Part shown: piece after piece, positions 22,874-31,756 of the stretch | Position numbering within the stretch: position 1 is the stretch's first letter | Layout of the letters: each line of letters starts with the position of its first letter | Source: Candidatus Bacteroides intestinavium | Lineage (GTDB): Bacteria; Bacteroidota; Bacteroidia; Bacteroidales; Bacteroidaceae | DNA: 38,733 nucleotides | Reading direction: 5' to 3' | NCBI GenBank assembly: GCA_019118325.1 | Contig: DWZE01000016.1 | Coordinates: forward strand, 1 to 38,733 | The notes under the pieces: model-generated | The model's input: only the letters and a program-made list of their open reading frames with translations | Database searches by the model: none | What the model was told of the DNA's origin: nothing | Position numbers and translations under genes: made by a program

Positions 22874-22939
22874 AGCTGAATACGAACTTTTTTCCTCACG
22901 TTTCCCGGTTTTTAAGCGGTGTATGATGGATATTTGTAT

Positions 22940-22947
22940 TACCTTTG
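22940..22947 (+). promoter_or_regulatory. -7 box TACCTTTG for the DEAD-box helicase gene
   Basis: TAnnTTTG match, about 30 bp before the ATG at 22978. No perfect upstream TTTG. Confidence 0.55.
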
Positions 22948-22977
22948 CACCCGGAAACATAGTGATACAAAGACTGA

Positions 22978-24840
22978 ATGAAGACATTTGAAGAGCTCGG
23001 TGTGTCGCCGGAGATACGCCGCGCCATCGAAGAAATGGGCTACGAGCAGCCCATGCCGGTACAAGAAGAAGTGATTCCTTATCTGCTGGGAGAAAACAAT
23101 GACGTAGTGGCGCTGGCGCAGACCGGCACGGGAAAGACCGCCGCCTATGGACTGCCGCTGTTGCAGAAGACCGATGTGGACCGACGCCAGCCACAATCGC
23201 TCGTCCTCTGCCCCACGCGCGAACTCTGCCTGCAAATAGCGGGCGACCTCAACGATTATTCCAAGTATATCGACGGCCTGCGGGTGCTGCCCGTCTACGG
23301 CGGCTCGTCCATCGAAAGCCAGATACGCGCCCTCAAACAGGGCGTGCACATCATCGTGGCCACGCCGGGACGCCTGCTGGACCTGATGCAGCGCAAGACG
23401 GTATCGCTGGCCACGGTACAGAACGTCGTGCTGGACGAGGCGGACGAGATGCTGAACATGGGCTTCAGCGAGAGCATAGACGCCATCCTGGCCGACGTGC
23501 CGCAGGAGCGCAACACGCTGCTGTTCTCCGCCACAATGAGCACGGAGATCGCCCGCATCGCGAAGAACTACCTGCACGACGCCAAGGAAATCACCATCGG
23601 CCGCAAGAACGAAGGAACGGCCAACGTGCACCACGTGGTCTACGTGGTACACGCCAAGGACAAATACGAGACGCTGAAGCGCATCGTGGACTATAACCCG
23701 AACATCTACGGCATCATCTTCTGCCGCACCCGCAAGGAGACGCAGGAAATTGCCGACAAGCTGATGCAGGAGGGCTACAACGCCGACTCGCTGCACGGCG
23801 AACTGAGCCAGGCGCAACGCGACGCGGTGATGCAGAAATTCCGCATCCGCAACCTCCAGCTGCTGGTGGCCACGGACGTCGCCGCACGCGGTCTGGACGT
23901 GGACGACCTGACGCACGTCATCAACTACGGCCTGCCCGAGGATACCGAGAGCTACACACACCGCAGCGGACGCACCGGACGCGCCGGAAAGACGGGCACC
24001 TCCATCGCCATCATCAACCTGCGCGAGAAAGGCCGCATGCGCGAGATCGAACGCAAGATAGGCAAGACGTTCGAGGCCGGCAAGATGCCCACCGCCAAGG
24101 ACATCTGCGAGCGCCAGCTGATGAAGGTCATCGACGACCTGGAGAAAGTGAAGGTGAACGAAGAAGAGATTGCAGACTTCATGCCCGACGTCTACCGCAA
24201 GCTGGACTGGCTGTCCAAGGAGGACCTCATCAAGCGCATGGTGAGCCACGAATTCAACCGCTTCTCGGACTACTACCGCGACCGCGCCGAGATTGAGACG
24301 GCCGGCGACACCCGCTCCGAACGCAAGGAGAAGCGGGGCAAGAAAGGAGCCTCCGGCGAAGACAACCGGCGGGCCGAACCGGGCTTCACACGCTTCTTCA
24401 TCAACCTGGGCAAGAACGACCACCTCGTCCCCAATGAGCTGATAGGACTGATCAACTCGCACGTCCGCGGACGGGTAGAGATAGGACGCATCGACCTGAT
24501 GCGCAGCTTCTCCTTCTTCGAAGTAGAGGAAGAAGCCACACAGAGCATACTGAAAGGACTGAACCGGGCCAACTGGAAAGGACGCAAGGTGACAGTGGAA
24601 ATAGCCGGAGAAGAGCCGGGAAGCACCCCGAAGAAAGCGAAAAAAAGCACCCGCCCGTCCGCCGGAACTCCCGACAAACGCCGCAGGAAACCTGCCAACG
24701 AGCAACAGGAGAACACCCGCCCGCGAGGCAAGAAAGACGACTGGCGCCAATTCTTCCAGCACGACAACGACCCGCGCTGGCAAGAGCCCGATTTCGATGA
24801 AGGAGGATGGGCCAAGCCTTCGAAGAAGAAAAAGAAATAA
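22978..24840 (+). CDS. DEAD-box ATP-dependent RNA helicase (DeaD/CsdA type)
   Basis: This 620-residue helicase remodels RNA duplexes in ribosome assembly and mRNA turnover. Motifs are complete: Q motif region PMPVQEEV, motif I AQTGTGKT (47-54), DEAD (153-156), SAT (184-186), ATDVAARGLDV and HRSGRTGRAG. After the core comes a DbpA-type RNA-binding domain (FTRFFINLGKNDHLVPNELIGLINSHV onward). The Lys/Arg/Pro-rich tail ends in KPSKKKKK. GC content returns to the genome norm, marking the right border of the accessory block. Confidence 0.96.
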   Translation: MKTFEELGVSPEIRRAIEEMGYEQPMPVQEEVIPYLLGENNDVVALAQTGTGKTAAYGLPLLQKTDVDRRQPQSLVLCPTRELCLQIAGDLNDYSKYIDGLRVLPVYGGSSIESQIRALKQGVHIIVATPGRLLDLMQRKTVSLATVQNVVLDEADEMLNMGFSESIDAILADVPQERNTLLFSATMSTEIARIAKNYLHDAKEITIGRKNEGTANVHHVVYVVHAKDKYETLKRIVDYNPNIYGIIFCRTRKETQEIADKLMQEGYNADSLHGELSQAQRDAVMQKFRIRNLQLLVATDVAARGLDVDDLTHVINYGLPEDTESYTHRSGRTGRAGKTGTSIAIINLREKGRMREIERKIGKTFEAGKMPTAKDICERQLMKVIDDLEKVKVNEEEIADFMPDVYRKLDWLSKEDLIKRMVSHEFNRFSDYYRDRAEIETAGDTRSERKEKRGKKGASGEDNRRAEPGFTRFFINLGKNDHLVPNELIGLINSHVRGRVEIGRIDLMRSFSFFEVEEEATQSILKGLNRANWKGRKVTVEIAGEEPGSTPKKAKKSTRPSAGTPDKRRRKPANEQQENTRPRGKKDDWRQFFQHDNDPRWQEPDFDEGGWAKPSKKKKK

Positions 24841-24871
24841 GCCGCCCGCAAGGATAAAATGGGCCGCAGAC

Positions 24872-24949
24872 ACAGAAAAGGGCAGATTCTCACCGATTTT
24901 TCATCTATCAGACGAATGAATGATAGCCTGTGAGAATCTGCCCTTTCTG
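24872..24949. repeat. 20-bp inverted repeat between convergent genes
   Basis: The left arm (24872-24892, CAGAAAAGGGC then AGATTCTCAC) is complementary to the right arm (24930-24949), apart from one extra A. The 37-nt interior contains its own CTATCA/TGATAG pairing. It lies between the 3' ends of the helicase and the GH95 gene, so it may act as a bidirectional terminator. However, no T run follows either arm and the length is unusual; a small inverted-repeat element is the alternative. Confidence 0.8.
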
Positions 24950-24977
24950 CGTCATTTGCGTGCCAACTGTCCAAGCC

Positions 24978-27461
24978 TTACCGGACCAGCGACAACCGGC
25001 CGTCCCGCCATTCCACCGTGTACGTTCGCCCGGCTTCAGTCGGGAAAGAGAGTTCCCCGCCTTTGTAATGGAGCCGGCAAGGTCCCCCAGAACCGGAACG
25101 GACCTGCACCGTAGTCAGGTTATTGTCCGCCCAATGCAAGTCCAACACGAAATTGCCACGGGCACGCACACCGGTCAGGCATCCTTCGTGCCAGACATCC
25201 GGCAAGGCAGGCAGCAAGTGGATGAATCCGGCATGGCTCTGCAACAACATCTCGGCGACACCGGCCGTCCCGCCGAAATTGCCGTCTATCTGGAAAGGCG
25301 GATGGCTGTCCCAGAGATTCTCGTTCGTGCCGTTCTTCAGCAGATTGCCAAACAAGGTGTAAGCGCGGTTACCGTCCTGCAGACGGGCCCATTGGTTCAG
25401 CTTCCACCCCATGCTCCAGCCGGTGGCCCCGTCGCCCCGATGCTCCAGCACGACCCGCGCCGCCTTGCCCAAGGCTGGCGTCGTGACCGGCGAAATGGTA
25501 TGTCCGGGGTGCAGGCCGAAGAGGTGATTGACATGCCGGTGCTCGTCGGAAGGGTCGTCAATGTCCTCCGACCATTCCATCAGCTGCCCGTAACGCCCGA
25601 TGCGGTAAGGAGCAAGATGCTGCAGCACGTCTTCCCACTGCGCACGCTCCCCGGCATCCACGTCCAGCACCCGGCTGGCCTCAATGGCATCCAGCAGGAC
25701 CTCGCGGATGACAGCATGGGAGAACGTGGCCCCTTCGTCCACCGGACCGTGCTCGGGCGAGGTGGACGGCGCGGCCGTGTAGGTTCCGTCCGGCTTGCGC
25801 CACAGGTAATTGACGGCAAAGCGGGCCGCTCCTTTCAGCAGGTCATACCCCGTGGTGCGCAGGAACTCCAGGTCGCGGGTGTAGTCATAGTAGTTCCAGA
25901 CGTGCGTGGCCAGCCACGGACCCGCCACAGGACTGAAGTTCCACGTCATGTCCTTGTCCCGCAGGGGGGAGGTGAAACCGAAGATATTGGACGATATCGA
26001 GGTGGTCCATCCCCGTGCGCCGAAATAGGCCTTGGCCGTGCGGGCACCGGGCTTCTCCAGCGTGCGGATGAAGTCGAACAGGGGCTGCTCGCACTCGGGC
26101 AGGTTGGTCGGGCAGGCCGGCCAATAGTTCATCTGCAGGTTGATGTTGTTATGGTAATCTATGCGCCAGGGGCCGTCCACGTTGTTGTGCCACAGTCCTT
26201 GCAGGTTGGCCGGCAGATTGCCGGGACGCGAACTGGCAATCAGCAGGTAACGCCCGTACTGGAAGTAGAGAGCCTCCAGGCCGTAGTCCGGCGCCCCGGT
26301 GCGGTATCGCTCCAGCCGCCGGGGGGTGGACAGGGATTCCGCCGCGCGGGAATAATGAGGATTCAGCTCCAGGCGGCAACGGTCGAACAAGGCCCCGTAG
26401 TCGGCCACATGACGGGCCAGCAGAGCCTCATGCCCTTTGTCCGCCGCCGCGTCCAGCCAGTCGCGGGTGGTCTGCTCCGGGTCCACGCCCACGTAGGTCC
26501 GCGGGTCCGTGAAATCCGGGTCGAAGTTCATCCGGTAGTCCGTATCGGCCGTAATCAGGAACAGCACGTTGTCCGCCTTCTCCACGCGAATCCGGCCCGA
26601 ACGCTCGGCCCGGACCTTTCCGCCGTCCGCCAGCACCCGGACACGGACCACGTACTTCATCCCGTTGTTGTCCAGCGTGGCCACGTAACTCAGTTCCCCG
26701 CCCTTGCCGGCCTTGAAGCGTCCGGTGGTGAAGGGCGTAGGCAGATAGGCCAGCGTCAGGTCCTGCATCGCCTCCCGATCGGCCGAGAAGCGGATGGCCA
26801 GAATATTATCAGGATAGGAGGCGAAGAACTCGCGCCGATAGGACACGTCGCCACACCGGAAACGCACCGTCACCACGGCCGAATCCAGCGACAATTCCCG
26901 CGAATAGCCGCTGACAAGAGCCGTGTCCAGCCCCGTGGCGATGCGGAACTCGCCGCCCGTGGTGAAACCGCCGAAGCGGGAGGGTTCCTCGCCTTGGGTC
27001 TCATAGGACACCACGCCGTTGAAGTTATCCTGCGTCAGGCGCGTCGCCTTCTCCCGGTCGCCATCCTGGAAGGCACGGCGTATTTCGTCCAGCACGGCGG
27101 CCGACTCCTTGTTCACATCCCAATAATAAGCGGCTCCCCGGCGGGTGTTGGGGCCTCCGCGCCACAGGCTCTTCTCGTTGAAGGTCAGGCGTTCCTCGGC
27201 CACGGCCCCGTAGACGTTGGCGCCCAGGCTGCCGTTGCCTATCGGGAGCGAGGCGTGTTCCCACTCCCAGTCACAGTTTTGCATACGGTCCCCGGCTGAA
27301 GGAGAAATGTCTTCTCCCGCTCCCCACGCCGGATAAGGAGAGGACTGGCAGGGCTTGTCAAACCAAACGACCTGACGGGTCTCCTGGGCCGCCAATCCTC
27401 CCGGCACCAGGAACGAGAGCAGGCCCAGGCCTGCGAATGTTTTTCTAAATGTCATCATCAC
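24978..27461 (-). CDS. GH95 family alpha-L-fucosidase, secreted
   Basis: The 827-residue protein has a signal peptide (1-25, ending GGLAAQ). The N-terminal beta domain (ASLPIGNGSLGANVYG, LTFNEKSLWRGGPN) and the (alpha/alpha)6 barrel are those of GH95, which cleaves alpha-1,2-linked fucose (sometimes L-galactose) by inversion. The HNNINLQMNYW Asn pair (N439/N441 region), Glu570 of PSTSPE and Asp726 of QIDGNFGG are the likely counterparts of N421/N423, E566 and D766 in Bifidobacterium AfcA; this alignment is by eye. It is periplasmic or surface-located. It follows the GH20 gene on the same strand with a 244-bp gap in which I see no promoter box or other feature. Confidence 0.94.
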   Translation of the reverse strand: MMMTFRKTFAGLGLLSFLVPGGLAAQETRQVVWFDKPCQSSPYPAWGAGEDISPSAGDRMQNCDWEWEHASLPIGNGSLGANVYGAVAEERLTFNEKSLWRGGPNTRRGAAYYWDVNKESAAVLDEIRRAFQDGDREKATRLTQDNFNGVVSYETQGEEPSRFGGFTTGGEFRIATGLDTALVSGYSRELSLDSAVVTVRFRCGDVSYRREFFASYPDNILAIRFSADREAMQDLTLAYLPTPFTTGRFKAGKGGELSYVATLDNNGMKYVVRVRVLADGGKVRAERSGRIRVEKADNVLFLITADTDYRMNFDPDFTDPRTYVGVDPEQTTRDWLDAAADKGHEALLARHVADYGALFDRCRLELNPHYSRAAESLSTPRRLERYRTGAPDYGLEALYFQYGRYLLIASSRPGNLPANLQGLWHNNVDGPWRIDYHNNINLQMNYWPACPTNLPECEQPLFDFIRTLEKPGARTAKAYFGARGWTTSISSNIFGFTSPLRDKDMTWNFSPVAGPWLATHVWNYYDYTRDLEFLRTTGYDLLKGAARFAVNYLWRKPDGTYTAAPSTSPEHGPVDEGATFSHAVIREVLLDAIEASRVLDVDAGERAQWEDVLQHLAPYRIGRYGQLMEWSEDIDDPSDEHRHVNHLFGLHPGHTISPVTTPALGKAARVVLEHRGDGATGWSMGWKLNQWARLQDGNRAYTLFGNLLKNGTNENLWDSHPPFQIDGNFGGTAGVAEMLLQSHAGFIHLLPALPDVWHEGCLTGVRARGNFVLDLHWADNNLTTVQVRSGSGGPCRLHYKGGELSFPTEAGRTYTVEWRDGRLSLVR

Positions 27462-27705
27462 TATAGGTTATTTATATGGTTATTGTCTGTTTCTGTCAAC
27501 GGTAAGTGCATTCTTTGCCCAGCATAGCCGAGCCATGATATTTAGGACGCTCGTTGCGGAATCCCGGCCCCGAAAGCAACAAAGTCCGGTAGTCTGCCCG
27601 GCAATCAATGACCCAGACATTAATAGACAAGCCAGCCACTGCGCCACACACGGGCACCCGCACCAGACAGCCCCCAAAGAAGAAGAAGAAACGACAACCA
27701 ATTCT

Positions 27706-29721
27706 TCATCGGTATTCCTCCTTTCCTTGCACGCACACTACGTCGCTGATTTTCCCCTTGAACCCGTTCCGGACATTGCCGATGCGACGCAAAGGGAAAA
27801 TGAGAGTTTCCTGATAGGCCATCTGGTCCATACGCTGATACCGCTCATAATAGACTTTTGCAGTGCGCCCTTCCAAACGCTCCTGCAAGCGACCGTTCAC
27901 AAAGAGCGAAGTACCCTTCCAGTCGCCCTCGATGCGGATGTCCGTCCATTCTTCTTCCGGCAAACAATAGGAATGGAACACGAACGTATAGCCATCCCTG
28001 CTGAAAGCGATCCGCCCGGTATTTTCCCAATTGGCATAGACCGTGGAATGAGGCCCGTCGAACAGGACGCCGCTGATGTTCGTATCCTTGTCCGGACAAA
28101 TCCGGAAAGAGACGGCATACGGGTAGCCCACCTCGTCCAAAGCCGTACCCAGCGTGTCCGTACCATTCAGGACACAGACCTCGCCCGGCTGCGTCAGACG
28201 GTTCTCTCCTTCGGGTACACGCGCCAAGAGGTTCACGCCGGGAGCCTCCGGCAAGGAACGGCACAGCGACTCGAAATCGGCATAGGGCACCGCGTCATTC
28301 TGCCCGCGCCACAGCTTCTCGGCCAGCACCTGCACAGCTGGGAAGGAACGGAGATGCACGTCCTGCTCCGAAATGCCGTTGCCGCACAGGTCGTTCCACA
28401 CAGCAAACATCCCGCCCAGCAGACCCGGCGTATGCTCGGGCAATTGCTGGCGGCTGTTAATGAGCCAGGGCATCCACGTCTCGTACAGCCATTTCCGGTC
28501 CAGAAAGTCACGGTAATAGTTGGCCCCGGGCACGATATAAAGATAGGTATCGCACGTGTTAATCAGCTGATAGCCATCCCTCAGCGAGGCCTCTGGATCC
28601 ACCCAGTCATAGGACCAAGCATTGACCGTCACCCCTTCTGCCTGCACGGGCGTCTTGCCCGGCAGCCACTTCAGGCCACCCCACATGCGGGGATGCTTGC
28701 CGTAAGAAGCCACGCGCTTCAGGTAGCGGTCCGTGAAGTAGCGATACCGTTCCGCCTCCCTCTTGTTGTATTCATCGGTGCCTATGTGCACGTCTGGGCC
28801 TACAAAGACTGGACTATCTCCGGACAGGTATTCATCGAACAGGTCGTCGAGGAACCGGTAGGTTTCCTCCTTGTACAAATCCAGATGGTCCCGACCATAC
28901 TCTTCCTTGGCTGCCAGCTCCGGCTTATAGTGCGTAAAGGCCAGGGAATGGGCAGGCACGTCAATCTCAGGGATAACGTTCACCCCATAGGCCATGCCCA
29001 TACGCTGCAAGTCGGTGAACTCCTGCTTGGTATAAGAGCCATCCTTGGCTGTCAGACCGGGAAAGCGTTCGCTCTCCAGACGGAAAGCCGCATAGGTCCG
29101 GTTCCAGTCATTGCCGAAGAACTGGGGGAAGCCGTTGTCGTTCAGGTGCACTTGGAACTCGTTCATCTTGTAGAAAGACAGCACCTTGATATACTGCTGC
29201 AGGTAGTCCAGGGTGAAGAATTTGCGGGCCACGTCCAGCATGAAGCCCCGGTTGGGATAGCGCGGCCAGTCGCGGGCCGTCCCCCTGGACAGGCATCCCT
29301 CCTGCCTGTAGAGAATCTGCAGCAGGGTGCGCGTACCCCAGAACACGCCTTGAACCGTCGGGGCCAGGATGTCCGCCCGACGTTGGACGGAGAGGACGTA
29401 GCCCTCCGTGCCCAGCTCCTCGTCCGGATCTGTCAGCGCCAGATAGACGCAGTTCTTCTCCGGCTTGCCGATCTTCACCGCATAGGTCCAACCCATCAGG
29501 TCGCGCAGGTCGTCCGCCAGAATCCGGGCGGTGGACATCAGGGCGGCCTCATCCGAAGGGTTTACGACAATGACGCCCTCCGCAGGCATCGCCAGTTTTC
29601 CACTCTTCCCCTCCCACTGCTGCAAGGCAAGGATCACCCGGGGGCAGGGCTCCTGTGCATGGACAGCCAACAGGGCCATCAACAAGGCGCAGAAAGCAAT
29701 CAGTCTTTTTAGTAATCTCAT
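27706..29721 (-). CDS. GH20 beta-N-acetylhexosaminidase, secreted
   Basis: The 671-residue protein has a signal peptide (1-22, ending AVHAQ). A GH20b-like N-terminal domain (about 25-145) is followed by the catalytic barrel (from GFMLDVARKFF). The catalytic Asp-Glu pair is D316-E317 in VHIGTDEYN, where most members have GGDE, so Gly is replaced by Thr just before the pair. The C-terminal 150 residues look like a concanavalin A/laminin-G type module (TVYANWENTGRIAFSRDGYTF). It removes terminal beta-GlcNAc or GalNAc from glycans. It is transcribed from a promoter whose leader contains decamer repeats. Confidence 0.94.
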   Translation of the reverse strand: MRLLKRLIAFCALLMALLAVHAQEPCPRVILALQQWEGKSGKLAMPAEGVIVVNPSDEAALMSTARILADDLRDLMGWTYAVKIGKPEKNCVYLALTDPDEELGTEGYVLSVQRRADILAPTVQGVFWGTRTLLQILYRQEGCLSRGTARDWPRYPNRGFMLDVARKFFTLDYLQQYIKVLSFYKMNEFQVHLNDNGFPQFFGNDWNRTYAAFRLESERFPGLTAKDGSYTKQEFTDLQRMGMAYGVNVIPEIDVPAHSLAFTHYKPELAAKEEYGRDHLDLYKEETYRFLDDLFDEYLSGDSPVFVGPDVHIGTDEYNKREAERYRYFTDRYLKRVASYGKHPRMWGGLKWLPGKTPVQAEGVTVNAWSYDWVDPEASLRDGYQLINTCDTYLYIVPGANYYRDFLDRKWLYETWMPWLINSRQQLPEHTPGLLGGMFAVWNDLCGNGISEQDVHLRSFPAVQVLAEKLWRGQNDAVPYADFESLCRSLPEAPGVNLLARVPEGENRLTQPGEVCVLNGTDTLGTALDEVGYPYAVSFRICPDKDTNISGVLFDGPHSTVYANWENTGRIAFSRDGYTFVFHSYCLPEEEWTDIRIEGDWKGTSLFVNGRLQERLEGRTAKVYYERYQRMDQMAYQETLIFPLRRIGNVRNGFKGKISDVVCVQGKEEYR

Positions 29722-29740
29722 CTTACCAATTTGCTGTTTT

Positions 29741-29770
29741 TAGTTGGTTTTAGTTGGTTTTAGTTGGTTT
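29741..29770. repeat. Three perfect 10-bp tandem repeats in the GH20 leader
   Basis: TAGTTGGTTT is repeated three times without error, with partial copies at both ends. On the minus strand this reads AAACCAACTA repeats, directly after the predicted transcription start and just before the GH20 ATG (29721). Confidence 0.92.
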
Positions 29771-29772
29771 TA

Positions 29773-29780
29773 CAAAAGTA
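29773..29780 (-). promoter_or_regulatory. -7 box TACTTTTG for the GH20 gene
   Basis: TAnnTTTG match on the minus strand. The start would fall at the edge of the decamer repeats, so the 5' leader of about 45 nt consists largely of repeat. Confidence 0.6.
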
Positions 29781-29956
29781 AGTCATTCACTACAAACCGC
29801 CAAGCTCTTCGGGCAAGAGTTTGCAACGCATCCATATATTAAGATATGAATATCCGCAGATTGCCTAAGCAGAGAATGAGAGGCCATATATGAGCAAACT
29901 TCTATGGCCCAATATTATTGAAAACAGAATTGGGGAGAATACGGACATCCATTAAC

Positions 29957-29988
29957 AAAAAACGGGAACCGTTTCACAACAGTTCCCG
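29957..29988 (-). terminator. Intrinsic terminator of the GH27 gene
   Basis: On the minus strand CGGGAAC pairs with GTTCCCG (29982-29988 with 29963-29969) around a 12-nt loop, followed by TTTTTTG. It is 25 nt after the GH27 stop. The segment from here to the GH20 promoter (29781-29956) shows nothing else. Confidence 0.9.
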
Positions 29989-30013
29989 CCCATATCCTTT
30001 TAGAGAAATTGCC

Positions 30014-31636
30014 TCACTCCCCCACCCGTCGTAGCGTGAAGCAGTCAATGTCCGGCGTCCACGTATAGGGACTGCACATGCGGACCACATTATAACCTGC
30101 CTTCAGTTCCACGGGCAGGGAAACTTGCATCACGCCCTTGGAAGGGTCGGATTCCAACGCATCCAGCAGGACCTTGGAGCCGTTGACGCTGACCTCCAAC
30201 TTCCGGTCGCGGATTTCCAGGTCGCTGCCCACGGCCGGGACGTAGGAGATGCACATCTCGTAACGGCCGCCTTTCTCGCTGTAGACGTCGCGCCATTCGG
30301 CATAATTCGCGGCCTGACCGCCCAGGTTGCTGACCACCATCCCGCCGGACGCGCCTTCATACGGAGCGTACAGGACAGTACGCGGGCGGGCCAGGTCGTT
30401 GTAGGCATTCAGATAGGCCCACTCCGCCTCGTAATGCTCCGGCTCCAAACGCTTCCGGGCCTCCAGACGGAATATCTTGACACCGTGCGCAGGAACCCGG
30501 CATGTCAGTTCCCCGCTCCTGCTGCCCAGGTCCCGACGCTTCACCAGGTCGCGGACCTGCACGGAACCATCCAACTCCAAGGTGCGGAAAGGCACCGCAA
30601 AGTCGCAGACACTGTCCGTGGGATTGTACAAGGCAACCGCGCGCACCGTCCCGCGTTTCTGCCCGATGTCCTTCACCAGGACATAGCCTCCGCCTTCGTG
30701 CTGCACCACATAAGCCTGCAGGCCCAGCCGGTCCTGATTCAAGGCTATCAGCTCTTCATTCTTCAGCAAGGCCAGGGAGGAAGTGGGAATGGAAGTCATG
30801 TCGCAACCAATCAGCAAAGGGGATGACAAGATGCACCACATCCCGAAATGCGTTTCTTCCTCGTCCGGAGTCAGCCCGCGGCCTATCTCCAGCATATCCA
30901 TATCGTTGTAATGGCCGTCCCCTGCATAAGCGGACAGGTAGAGGTTCTTCCGGATAATGGACTTCACCGAGGCCCACGAAGGCGAAATGTCCGGACTGAT
31001 GCGCCAGGAGCGTGCCAGGTCCTTCGCCCAGGTTCCCGGAAAGGCCCAACGGCAGATATTGAGGGATACATCGTGACGGGCCACCTCACGGATGGCTTCC
31101 ACAATCTCCGTATAGCGCGTCTGCTCGTCCAACGCCAGCTGTTGCCCCGCCCCGCAATAGTCTATCTTGATGAAGTCGAACCCACAACGGTTAAAATAGA
31201 AGTCCGCATCCTGCTTCTCATGCCCATACAGGCCCACACCCACGCCATGCGTGTCCTTGTCCCACATCGAGCCGCAGGTATTACTGCCGGCATCTGAATA
31301 GATGCCTGCCTTGAAGCCTTTGGAGTGGATATAATCGGCCACCACCTTCAGCCCGTTCGGGAAACGTCCGGGATGAATCTTCAGATTCCCCTCCTCATCG
31401 CGCCCGTCGAAGAAACCGTCATCAATGTTGATATACGAATATCCCACATCTTTCAGCCCTTGGCTGAGCATGGCGTCGGTCTGTTTCCGTATCAGTTCCT
31501 CACTGATATGGATACGGTAGGTATTCCATGAACTCCACCCCATCACCGGCGGCAAAAAAGAACTTCCCTGGGCTTGCACGCTGCTGCACAACAGGCAGAC
31601 AGCCGCTGCGACCCATTGGCAAACTGACTTGGACAT
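30014..31636 (-). CDS. GH27 alpha-galactosidase, secreted
   Basis: The 540-residue protein begins MSKSVCQWVAAAVCLLCSS and has a signal peptide ending VQAQ (about residue 23). The barrel shows the GH27 order: PPVMGWSSWNTY, NIDDGF, GIYSDAG, nucleophile Asp159 in FDFIKIDYCGAG, and acid/base Asp247 in YNDMDMLEIG. After a small beta domain there is a C-terminal carbohydrate-binding-like module (YEAEWAYLNAYND to the end). It cleaves terminal alpha-galactose, though some GH27 enzymes act on alpha-GalNAc. The inner start was chosen because the longer frame runs through the terminator hairpin of the upstream gene. Its own promoter was not identified. Confidence 0.93.
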   Translation of the reverse strand: MSKSVCQWVAAAVCLLCSSVQAQGSSFLPPVMGWSSWNTYRIHISEELIRKQTDAMLSQGLKDVGYSYINIDDGFFDGRDEEGNLKIHPGRFPNGLKVVADYIHSKGFKAGIYSDAGSNTCGSMWDKDTHGVGVGLYGHEKQDADFYFNRCGFDFIKIDYCGAGQQLALDEQTRYTEIVEAIREVARHDVSLNICRWAFPGTWAKDLARSWRISPDISPSWASVKSIIRKNLYLSAYAGDGHYNDMDMLEIGRGLTPDEEETHFGMWCILSSPLLIGCDMTSIPTSSLALLKNEELIALNQDRLGLQAYVVQHEGGGYVLVKDIGQKRGTVRAVALYNPTDSVCDFAVPFRTLELDGSVQVRDLVKRRDLGSRSGELTCRVPAHGVKIFRLEARKRLEPEHYEAEWAYLNAYNDLARPRTVLYAPYEGASGGMVVSNLGGQAANYAEWRDVYSEKGGRYEMCISYVPAVGSDLEIRDRKLEVSVNGSKVLLDALESDPSKGVMQVSLPVELKAGYNVVRMCSPYTWTPDIDCFTLRRVGE

Positions 31637-31655
31637 ACTGATTTGACAGAAACTA

Positions 31656-31706
31656 TTAAAAAAGAACGGGGCAGGAAGAACTGCATCCACAATTTCTTCC
31701 TGCCCC
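31656..31706 (-). terminator. Intrinsic terminator of the TonB operon
   Basis: On the minus strand GGGGCAGGAAGAA pairs perfectly with TTCTTCCTGCCCC (31694-31706 with 31668-31680), followed by GTTCTTTTTT. It lies about 50 nt after the TPR gene stop and closes the exbB-to-TPR operon. Confidence 0.93.
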
Positions 31707-31756
31707 ATTCGTACGGTCTATTATCTCAGATAAAGCTATGCTACTTCATCCAGCAA

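Noticed and set aside
24930..27299. Very long plus-strand open frame opposite the GH95 gene (similar ones oppose the GH20, helicase, kinase and other genes)
   Set aside because: The translation is low-complexity, rich in Arg, Gly, Val and Gln with no motifs. It is the antisense shadow expected of GC-rich coding DNA, and the minus-strand frame is a clear glycosidase.
31637..31708. Longer N-terminus for the GH27 protein
   Set aside because: It runs through the terminator hairpin of the TonB operon, while the inner Met begins a normal signal peptide.
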